From positions 1 to 64,000 of the forward strand of contig NZ_JOAP01000001.1 in the NCBI RefSeq assembly GCF_000720475.1: a stretch of DNA of 64,000 nt, written 5' to 3'. Shown here piece after piece: positions 57,297 to 64,000 of this stretch. Position numbers and translations under genes: made by a program. The stretch is from Streptomyces aureocirculatus (GTDB lineage Bacteria > Actinomycetota > Actinomycetes > Streptomycetales > Streptomycetaceae). Within the stretch, counting starts at the first letter, position 1; every line of letters begins with the position of its first letter. The notes under the pieces are model-generated. The model had not been told where the DNA came from, ran no database searches, and was given only the letters and a program-made list of their open reading frames with translations.

Positions 57297-57713
57297 ATGC
57301 GCACCCTGCGTACCTGCCTCGCCTCCGCGACCGCACTCCTCACCCTGGGCCTGGCAGCGGCCCCGGGCCAGGCGGGTGAGGCACGGCAACACCCCGCCGT
57401 GCCGCCGCCGCACCGGGCCGCCGTCGCCGCTCCGTTCCACTTCAACATCTGGTTCAACGTGTACGGGTACTCGCCGAAGGCGGACCGCCCGCAGGGCGGC
57501 CACCAAGTGTCCCTGCACGGCGGTTGCTCCGGCGACTTCTTGGCCGCGCGGCTCTACCACGTCACGTGGGGACGCGACCGGCCGGTGGGCAATGTCGTCA
57601 AGGTCCCCTGCAACGGCGAGACGTCGGCCTATTACAACCTGAGCGGCGGGGAGTACTACTTCTACTTCCTGTCCGGGGTCGACAACACACAGGTCCTCGG
57701 CACCTGGCAGTGA
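57297..57713 (+). CDS. secreted protein of unknown function, copy 2
   Basis: A 138-residue exported protein. A signal peptide (cleaving near AGEARQ) is followed by IWFNVYGYSPKADRP, VSLHGGCSGDFLAARLYHV, VVKVPCNGETSAYYN and GGEYYFYFLSGVDNTQVL. The spacing of W-F-N-x-x-GYSP, C, LYH, V-x-C-N and SGVDNT is the same as in the preceding gene. GGAG precedes ATG 57297, 33 bases after the first copy, so both are one operon. The family is beta-rich; function is unknown. Confidence 0.7.
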   Translation: MRTLRTCLASATALLTLGLAAAPGQAGEARQHPAVPPPHRAAVAAPFHFNIWFNVYGYSPKADRPQGGHQVSLHGGCSGDFLAARLYHVTWGRDRPVGNVVKVPCNGETSAYYNLSGGEYYFYFLSGVDNTQVLGTWQ

Positions 57714-57775
57714 GGACGGGTCCCGCACCCGGGTTCCCCCGTCCACGCTGTGACCTCTGGAAGGGTGCGTGCGGG

Positions 57776-57794
57776 TGAGGTTAGGCTCACCTGC
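57776..57794 (+). promoter_or_regulatory. iron box (DmdR1/IdeR type)
   Basis: TGAGGTTAGGCTCACCTGC matches the Streptomyces iron box TTAGGTTAGGCTCACCTAA at its central 15 bases. It touches the start codon of the esterase gene, so iron-loaded DmdR1 would block transcription or initiation directly. Confidence 0.9.
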
Positions 57795-58982
57795 ATGAAC
57801 CATCCTGTGTCCGACCCCGCGGCCGATACCGGCGACCACTCCGATTCCCTCGGCGCCTTCGCCCGGTTCGGGCTCCCCGGGACGCCCGGGACCGAGGAGT
57901 TCTGGGCGGCGGCGGGCGCACCCGCTTGCGTACCCGCCGCCGACGGCGGGTGGGTGACCCTGTTCCTGTGGCGCGGGTCGGCGGCGCGCGTCGGCTTCGA
58001 GAGCTGGTCGGAACCGGTGTCCCTGAGCCGCTTCGGCGACACGGACTGCTGGTTCGCGCAGGTGCCGATGCCCGCACGGCTGCGTGTGACGTATCAGTTC
58101 CTCGTGAACGGCGCGGACGATGCAGACGGCGCGGACGGCGCCGCGTACGCCGATCCGTTGAACCCCTTGGGCGCGGGAGGTGACCGGTCCATCGCCGCGA
58201 CCCCGGACGCCCCGGCCCAGTTGTACTGGCCCGCTGTCGGCGCCGACGACGTGCTGCCCCTGCCGGGCACCCGGTTGCGCTGGGCGAGCGCACGCCTCGG
58301 CGGACGGCGGACCGTACGGGTCCATCCGGTGGGCGGCGGCGGGCCAGTGGTCCTGCTGCTCGACGGGGACGACTGGCTGCACCTGCACCCGGCCATGACC
58401 GCCTTCGACGCGGCGTTCGCCGACGGCGCGATGCCTCCTGTGACCCTGGTCTTCCTCCCCGCCAAGGACCGCGAGGCCGAGTTCACGTGCAGGCCCGAGC
58501 TGTGGGAGGCGGTCCGCGACGAACTGCTTCCGCTGGTCGCGGAGTCCGGGGTCGCCGTCGACCCCGACCGCCTCGTCGTCGCCGGGCAGAGCCTCGGCGG
58601 GCTGAGCGCCCTGTATGCCGCCCTCGAGTTCCCGGGCCTGGTGTCGCGCGTCGCCTGTCAGTCACCGTCGTTCTGGTGGGCGCCGGGCGTCATGGACCTG
58701 GCGGACCCACTGGGCGGACCCGTCGGCGGTGTCATCGCGGAGCGGCTGCGCGAGGGCGCCGATCTGTCGGGCCTCCGGGTCGCGTTCGACGTCGGGGAGC
58801 ACGAGACGCGGATGCTGCCGCACTGCGAGCTGGTCGAGAGCCTGGCCGGGCAGGCCGGTGCGACCGTGCGGGTGTCCCGCTCGGCGTCGGGCCACGACCG
58901 TGCGGGCTGGCGGCACGCCCTGCTCAGGGATGTGGCCTGGGCGCTCGCCCGACCGGCCCGTCACGGGGTGGCCGCACCATGA
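57795..58982 (+). CDS. cchJ: siderophore esterase, CchJ-like
   Basis: A 395-residue Fes/IroE-type esterase. The N-terminal half has a beta-sandwich (VTLFLWRGSAARVGFESWSE; VTYQFLVNG), the C-terminal half is an alpha/beta hydrolase with VVAGQSLGGLSALYAALEFP (Ser nucleophile) and SASGHDRAGWRHAL (His). It hydrolyses siderophores or their thioester intermediates; in coelichelin biosynthesis CchJ is thought to help release. ATG 57795 follows the iron box immediately, implying iron repression. It is convergent with the exporter, only 7 bases apart. Confidence 0.85.
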   Translation: MNHPVSDPAADTGDHSDSLGAFARFGLPGTPGTEEFWAAAGAPACVPAADGGWVTLFLWRGSAARVGFESWSEPVSLSRFGDTDCWFAQVPMPARLRVTYQFLVNGADDADGADGAAYADPLNPLGAGGDRSIAATPDAPAQLYWPAVGADDVLPLPGTRLRWASARLGGRRTVRVHPVGGGGPVVLLLDGDDWLHLHPAMTAFDAAFADGAMPPVTLVFLPAKDREAEFTCRPELWEAVRDELLPLVAESGVAVDPDRLVVAGQSLGGLSALYAALEFPGLVSRVACQSPSFWWAPGVMDLADPLGGPVGGVIAERLREGADLSGLRVAFDVGEHETRMLPHCELVESLAGQAGATVRVSRSASGHDRAGWRHALLRDVAWALARPARHGVAAP

Positions 58983-58989
58983 GCTCACC

Positions 58990-60693
58990 TCACCGGGCGA
59001 CCGCCCGGCAGTAGCCCTCGTCCGTGGCGAGCAGGTGCCGGTGGGTGTCCTCGGCCGTGATGGCGCCCTCGTCCAGGACCAGGACCCGGTCGGCGACGTC
59101 CAGGAGGGCCGGGCTGCTGGTGAGGACGATGGTGGTGCGGCCGCGGCGCAGCTTCGCGACCTTGCGTGCGATGAGCTGTTCGGTGACCGCGTCCACGGCC
59201 GTCGTCGGGTCGTGCAGGACCAGGACCTCGGTGTCGGCGGCGAGGGCGCGGGCCAGCGAGAGGCGTTGGCGCTGCCCGCCGGAGAGGTTCGCACCCCGGT
59301 CGCGGACGGCGTAGTCGAGCCCTTCTTTGTGGAGGGCGACGACATCGGTCAGCATGGACGCCTCGACGGCCTCGGCGACCGAGCGGCTGGTGCCGGAAGG
59401 GTCGATGTTCGTACGGAGCGTGCCCGCGAAGATCTCCCCGTCGTAGGGGTTCACCAGCATGTGCTCGCGGACCGCCGCCACCGAGAGGTCCGCGAGTTCC
59501 TGCCCGCTGACCCGCACCGTCCCGTCGTAGGCGTGCGGGGGCACCTTGGCGGCGAGGATCGACGCGAGGTCGGCCGCCGCGTGCGGCTGGTACGCGGCGA
59601 TCGCCACGAACTCACCGGCGGGCACCTTGAACTTCAGCTTGCGCAGGGCCCCGTGGCGGACGCAGTCGATCTCCACGTCGCCGCCCGCCGCCGGGCGCTC
59701 GGGCCCCGGGGTCGTGACCGGCGGGGCACCGAGTACCAGGGCCATCCGCTCGGCGGACGCCCGCGCGATCATCACGTACTTGGGCATCTCCGAGAACATC
59801 TTGAGGGGTTCCATGATGAACTGCGCGAGCCCCACGGCCATGACGAGGTCGCCGATGCTGATCTGGCCGTCGAACGCCAGCCAGCCCGCCGTGAGGGTCA
59901 CGGCGGCGGCGAGGACCGCGTTGAGGGCGAGGGCGGTGCCCGCGTACGCCCCGTTCACCTTGGCCACGGTGATCGCCTGGTGCTTCGCCTCGGTGCTGAC
60001 CGCGCGGTAGGAACGGAACGCCGCGTGGTTGCCGCCGAAGCCGTGCAGCGGGCGCAGACCGTTGATCAGGTCGGCGACCTTCGCGCCCGCCCGCGCCACC
60101 CGCGCCTGCTGTTCCTGGGTGCTGGCGCCGATCCGCTTGGACATCACGCTCAGGACCGACAGGATCGCCACGGTTCCCACGATCACCAGGAGGCCGAGGC
60201 GGAGATCGGCGAGGCCGAGCGCGACCGCGGCGACGAGCACCGCGACCAGCGAACTGACGAGGAGCGGCACGACTTCGACGATGTCGGCGGTCTGGTCGGC
60301 GTCCTCGGTGGCGATGGTCAGGACCTCGCCGGACTTGAGGTCGACGTCCCTGGCGACCGGCTGCAGGCCGCAGCCCGCGACGCGTACCCGCCAGCGGTGG
60401 GCCTCGGTCGTGTTGGCCTTCTGCAGGATGCGCATGCCGAACCGCCACGACAGCGACACCGTCGTGATGATCACGGCGAGCGCGCCGATGGACAGGGCGA
60501 GCGAGCCGAGGTTCCGGTCGTCGCGCATGGTGTGTTCGACGATCAGGCCGAGTGCGATGGGGAACGCCGTCTCACCCGCCTGGTAGAGGCCCATGAGGAG
60601 GGTGCCCCAGACCATGGCGCCGACGTTGCGGCGCAGTGCGGTCCGGAGGATGTCGGACCCCGGGCGGGGCCGCTGCGTGTCAGGAGTTGTCAT
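58990..60693 (-). CDS. cchI: ABC exporter half-transporter, CchI-like, with degenerate nucleotide-binding domain
   Basis: A 567-residue half-transporter. Residues 1-330 are a six-helix exporter domain. In the nucleotide-binding half, the signature [16 protein letters not shown] is intact, but the Walker A position reads [18 protein letters not shown] with no GxxGxGKS/T, and Walker B ends [11 protein letters not shown], where the catalytic Glu is Pro. The protein must therefore pair with an active partner to export. It starts at ATG 60693 inside the NRPS 3' end (14-base overlap). Gene order matches the coelichelin cluster. Confidence 0.8.
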   Translation of the reverse strand: MTTPDTQRPRPGSDILRTALRRNVGAMVWGTLLMGLYQAGETAFPIALGLIVEHTMRDDRNLGSLALSIGALAVIITTVSLSWRFGMRILQKANTTEAHRWRVRVAGCGLQPVARDVDLKSGEVLTIATEDADQTADIVEVVPLLVSSLVAVLVAAVALGLADLRLGLLVIVGTVAILSVLSVMSKRIGASTQEQQARVARAGAKVADLINGLRPLHGFGGNHAAFRSYRAVSTEAKHQAITVAKVNGAYAGTALALNAVLAAAVTLTAGWLAFDGQISIGDLVMAVGLAQFIMEPLKMFSEMPKYVMIARASAERMALVLGAPPVTTPGPERPAAGGDVEIDCVRHGALRKLKFKVPAGEFVAIAAYQPHAAADLASILAAKVPPHAYDGTVRVSGQELADLSVAAVREHMLVNPYDGEIFAGTLRTNIDPSGTSRSVAEAVEASMLTDVVALHKEGLDYAVRDRGANLSGGQRQRLSLARALAADTEVLVLHDPTTAVDAVTEQLIARKVAKLRRGRTTIVLTSSPALLDVADRVLVLDEGAITAEDTHRHLLATDEGYCRAVAR

Positions 60694-63600
60694 CGAGATG
60701 GCGGGCAATCGCTTCCGGGGTTCGCAGGGTGAACAGGTCTCGGATCGTGAGGGCGGGACCGAACTCCCGGCGGAGCAGCCCGACGAGGCGCACCGCCAGC
60801 ATGGAGTGCCCACCGAGGGACACGAAGTCGCTCACCGCGCTCACCTCGTCATCATCCAGGTCCAGTGCCTCGGCGAAGTACTCGCACACCACGGTCTCGG
60901 TCTCGGTCTCGGGACCGCGCTCCCCCGCGGTGGTCAGCGCGCCGAGCGGCTTGGCCTCCGGCAGCGCCTTGGTGTCAGCCTTCCCGTTGACCGTCAGCGG
61001 GATGCTCTCGACCTGGGCGTAGTGCGTCGGGCGCAGGAAGTCGGGCAGGCCCGCGCCCACCTCGGCGGCGACCGCCGCCAGCTCGGCGCCGTCGATGACG
61101 AGGTAGGCGGCCAGCCGGTACGAGCCGTCGACCTGCGGGTCCGGCTGTGCGACGGCGGCGGCGAACCGCACGGCCCGGTGCGCGGCGAACGCGGCCTCGA
61201 CCTCGCCCAGTTCGACGCGGTGCCCGCGGATCTTGACCTGCTGGTCGGTGCGGCCGAGGTACATCAGGTTGCCGTCGGGCCGCCGGATCACCAGATCCCC
61301 GGTGCGGTACATGCGCTCGCCGGGTGTGCCGAACGGGCACGCCACGAACCGGTGGGCGCTCTGGGCGGACTGGCCGAGGTAGCCGCGCGCGATGCCGATG
61401 CCCGCCACGTACAGCTCCCCGGGAACGCCGTCGGGCAGCGGCCGCAGCCACGGGTCGAGTACGTACACCTCGGTGTTGTCGATGGGCACGCCCACCACGG
61501 GGTCCTGGCACTCGAAGGTGCCGACGCCGAGGGTGTTGATGGTGTATTCGGTGGGCCCGTACAGGTTGTAGCCGACCGTACCCGGTGTCTCGGCGAGCCG
61601 CCGCCACAGCGTCGGCGTGACGGCCTCACCGCCGAGCAGGACGAGTGCCGGGCGCCGCTCCGGGTGGTCGAGCAGGCCCTCGGCTGCGAGCTGCTGCGCG
61701 TAGGTCGGGGTGACGTTGATGACGTCGATCCCGTGCTCCAGACAGTACGCGACCAGGGCGGGGGCGTCGCGGCGCAGTTCCTCGTCGCAGATGTGCACCT
61801 CGTGGCCGTCGGCGAGCCAGAGGAGTTCCTCCCACGACATGTCGAAGGCGAACGACACGGTGTGCGCGATGCGGAAGGTCCGGTGGCCGTGCTCCGCGAG
61901 GACCGGTTCGAAGATCCGGCGCTGGTGGTTGATCAGCATGTTGGTGAGCCCGGCGTACTCGGTCACCACGCCCTTGGGCTTCCCCGTCGACCCCGAGGTG
62001 TAGATGGTGTACGCGGGGTGCCGCAGGCGGTCCGGGTCGTCCGGTGCGAACGTGACGAACGGTTCGGCCGCGGGCAGCGGCCGGTCGAGCTCGACCAGGT
62101 CGCCGGGCCCGACGAGGTCCCCGGTCAGGCGGGGTGAGACGGCGCTCACGGTGAGGATCACGTCCGGTCGTGCGTCGGCGACGATCGCCGCGATCCGCTC
62201 GTCGGGGTGGTCGAGTTCCAGGGGTACGTACGCGGCGCCGACGCGCAGCACGGCGAACAGCGCCACGATCGAGTCGAGGGAGCGCGGGAGCGCGAGCCCC
62301 ACGGTCGTCTCGGGTCCGAGGCCCCGCCGGGCGAGCACCCCCGCCACCGCGCGGCTGCGGTCCCGCAGCTCGGCGAACGTCATGGTCGCGCCGTGGGCGA
62401 CGAGCGCGACGCGCTGCGGGTGGCGGTCCGCGGCCCGGTCGAAGCGGTCGACGACGGTGTCCGTGCCGACGTCGGTGCGCCCGGCCGGAGCGGGCGGTTG
62501 TCCGAGGCCGGGCAGCGCGCCGAGGGGTCCTGTCGACCTGGCCAGGTCCTCCAGGACGCGTACGTAGTCGTCGAGGAGGCGGCGGGCGCCCGCGGTGTCG
62601 CCGTCGCGGTGCTCCAGTTTGACGGTGAGCCGGTCGCCGGGTGTGACGACCCAGGTGAACGGATAGTGGGTGGAGTCGTCGGCCCGCACCGACGTGATGC
62701 CGTGCCGGGCGTTCATCTCGGCGAACGCGTCCATGTCCAGGAAGTTCTGGAGCACGAACAGGTTGTCGAACAGGGTGTCGTGGCCGCTGGCCCGCTGGAT
62801 CTCGCCGAGCCCCAGGTGCTCGTGCTCCATCGCCTCGACCCTGGCCGTCTGCACGGCCGTCAGATACTCCTGGACGGTGTCGGCGGCCCGTGCCCGCGTC
62901 CACTGGGGCACGGTGTTGAGGAGCACGCCGACGATGTCGGCGAGGCCCTCGCCGTCACGGCCGGAGACGGTCACGCCGAACACGGCGTCGCTGCGGCCCG
63001 TGTGGGCGCCGAGCAGCAGCCCGAACGCGCCGGTGAGGACCGAGTTCAGGGTGACGCCGTGCGCCTTGGCGGCCGCCCGCAGCAGGTCCGACTGTTCGGT
63101 CGTGAGCGTGTGCACGAGGGTGCCCGGCAGGTCGTCCGACAGGGCGGGGGCCGGTCCCGCGAGGAGCGTCGGGCCCGGCAGGCCCTGAAGGTGCGCGGCC
63201 CAGAAGCGCTCCGCCACGGCGGGGTCCTTGGCGGCGAGCGCCCGGGCGTGGTCCTCGAAGCCCGGCGTGGCGGGGGCCGTGTCCACCGGCTCGCCCGCGA
63301 CGACCGCACGGTAGGCGTCGAACAGGTCCCGCAGCACGATCTCGCGGGACCAGCCGTCCCACAGGAGCAGGTGGTAGCTCAGGAGCAGACCGTCGTGGCC
63401 GTCGGGCAGCCGCACCACCGTGAGGCGGATCAGCGGCGGTTCTCCGGTGTCGAAGCCCGTGTCCCGGTCCCGGATCCGCAGGGCCTCCACGTCCGCCTCG
63501 CCCGTCAGCTCGACGGTGCGGACGTCGACGCGCCGTCCTGCCTTGAGGACCTGGACCGGGTTCCCGTCGTCGTCGGTGCCGAAGCCCGCCCCGACGACGG

Positions 63601-64000
63601 GGTGCCGCGCGATGACGTGCGCCATCGCCTCGGCCAGGGCTTCGGGGTCAAGGCGCCGGTCGAAGGTGAACCAGCTCTGCGCGACGTAGTGCCCGGCCTG
63701 GCCCGCCATCTGCGCCTGGAAGTACAGGCCGCGCTGGAGCGGGGTGACCGGGGCCGTGCGCTCGGCCGTCGCGGAGGCGGCCGCGATGTGCTCCAGGGCG
63801 CCGCGCCAGTGCTCGGTGATCTCGTCCGGGACGCCGTCGGCGAGGGTGAACGCCGCGTGCAGCCTTCCGCTGTCCGCGTCGGTCCACGCGTTGACCTCGA
63901 CGGCGTACGGGCTGCCCTGGTCGCCGCCGGTGAGGTGCGGCGCCTGGGACTCGCTGCCCCGGCCGAGGTAGTTGAACAGGACCTGCGGACGGGCGGAAAG
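60680..64000 (-). CDS. cchH: NRPS, C-terminal part (coelichelin synthetase CchH-like)
   Basis: 1,106 codons of a gene that continues beyond the right edge. Order: end of an epimerization domain ([10 protein letters not shown]), condensation domain (from about residue 85), adenylation domain ([59 protein letters not shown]), carrier domain ([13 protein letters not shown], phosphopantetheine Ser). There is no thioesterase. The ten specificity residues read DMENLGLINK, the code of the hydroxyornithine-activating module of CchH. The condensation motif is HLLLWDG rather than HHxxxDG: the second His is Leu. The stop is followed by the exporter in an overlapping arrangement. Confidence 0.85.
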   Translation of the reverse strand, partial: LSARPQVLFNYLGRGSESQAPHLTGGDQGSPYAVEVNAWTDADSGRLHAAFTLADGVPDEITEHWRGALEHIAAASATAERTAPVTPLQRGLYFQAQMAGQAGHYVAQSWFTFDRRLDPEALAEAMAHVIARHPVVGAGFGTDDDGNPVQVLKAGRRVDVRTVELTGEADVEALRIRDRDTGFDTGEPPLIRLTVVRLPDGHDGLLLSYHLLLWDGWSREIVLRDLFDAYRAVVAGEPVDTAPATPGFEDHARALAAKDPAVAERFWAAHLQGLPGPTLLAGPAPALSDDLPGTLVHTLTTEQSDLLRAAAKAHGVTLNSVLTGAFGLLLGAHTGRSDAVFGVTVSGRDGEGLADIVGVLLNTVPQWTRARAADTVQEYLTAVQTARVEAMEHEHLGLGEIQRASGHDTLFDNLFVLQNFLDMDAFAEMNARHGITSVRADDSTHYPFTWVVTPGDRLTVKLEHRDGDTAGARRLLDDYVRVLEDLARSTGPLGALPGLGQPPAPAGRTDVGTDTVVDRFDRAADRHPQRVALVAHGATMTFAELRDRSRAVAGVLARRGLGPETTVGLALPRSLDSIVALFAVLRVGAAYVPLELDHPDERIAAIVADARPDVILTVSAVSPRLTGDLVGPGDLVELDRPLPAAEPFVTFAPDDPDRLRHPAYTIYTSGSTGKPKGVVTEYAGLTNMLINHQRRIFEPVLAEHGHRTFRIAHTVSFAFDMSWEELLWLADGHEVHICDEELRRDAPALVAYCLEHGIDVINVTPTYAQQLAAEGLLDHPERRPALVLLGGEAVTPTLWRRLAETPGTVGYNLYGPTEYTINTLGVGTFECQDPVVGVPIDNTEVYVLDPWLRPLPDGVPGELYVAGIGIARGYLGQSAQSAHRFVACPFGTPGERMYRTGDLVIRRPDGNLMYLGRTDQQVKIRGHRVELGEVEAAFAAHRAVRFAAAVAQPDPQVDGSYRLAAYLVIDGAELAAVAAEVGAGLPDFLRPTHYAQVESIPLTVNGKADTKALPEAKPLGALTTAGERGPETETETVVCEYFAEALDLDDDEVSAVSDFVSLGGHSMLAVRLVGLLRREFGPALTIRDLFTLRTPEAIARHLDDNS

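Noticed and set aside
60680..64000. Starting the NRPS gene at the Met codon at 63709
   Set aside because: The same frame is open to the window edge and encodes the end of an epimerization domain and the start of the condensation domain, so the gene extends beyond 64000.

Overview
The window is high-GC actinobacterial DNA, almost certainly from a Streptomyces chromosome. The evidence is strong GC3 bias in all genes, GGAGG-type or leaderless starts, many TetR/LysR/DeoR/LacI/HxlR-type regulators, an iron box of the DmdR1 type, and what looks like the distal part of a coelichelin-type siderophore cluster at the right edge.

Region 1 (1-8.9 kb) is accessory. It begins with the 3' tail of an IS481-type transposase, then a 25-residue ribosomal protein (bL37), then a worn prophage or integrative element. 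The element carries a small terminase, two paralogous mini-membrane proteins, a primase-polymerase fragment, an HNH gene, a lipoprotein, a frameshifted structural protein, a tRNA-Pro, a frameshifted pentapeptide-repeat gene and a large serine integrase. The integrase abuts a sphingomyelinase gene that has lost its 5' end, so this junction looks like one att site of the element.

Region 2 (9-20.4 kb) is a catabolic island: a DeoR regulator, a secreted GH114 endo-alpha-1,4-polygalactosaminidase, a sugar ABC importer (binding protein and two permeases, no ATPase), a PfkB kinase, a GH4 glycosidase with the alpha-galactosidase-type CHSV signature, an AgaS-like SIS protein and a KbaY/GatY-like class II aldolase. 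Together they suggest a route from galactosamine polymers through tagatose phosphates to triose phosphates. A cupin/zinc-ribbon gene and a creatinase-like M24 gene follow.

Region 3 (20.4-36.2 kb) holds small regulator-target units: GlxA/isochorismatase, LtrA, ArgP-type LysR with LysE, HxlR with an MFS pump, a quinone-reductase-like SDR, an aminoglycoside adenylyltransferase homologue, PPK2, an exported TIM-barrel protein, a methyltransferase, and a LacI-controlled nucleoside hydrolase/adenosine deaminase pair.

Region 4 (36.2-56.2 kb) contains an NB-ARC ATPase, an apparently orphan geranyl-diphosphate C-methyltransferase, a carbonic anhydrase-SulP operon with a leader, a frameshifted NmrA-like gene and its TetR regulator with a five-copy operator array, ANTAR and AraC regulators, a family 5 uracil-DNA glycosylase, a CYP152-type peroxygenase, oxidoreductases and a LuxR regulator. 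Several short tandem repeat arrays sit at gene 3' ends.

Region 5 (56.8-64 kb) has two tandem paralogous secreted proteins of unknown function, then an iron-box-controlled esterase, an ABC exporter and the final module of an NRPS. The NRPS specificity residues read DMENLGLINK, the hydroxyornithine code of coelichelin synthetase CchH. The NRPS runs off the right edge.
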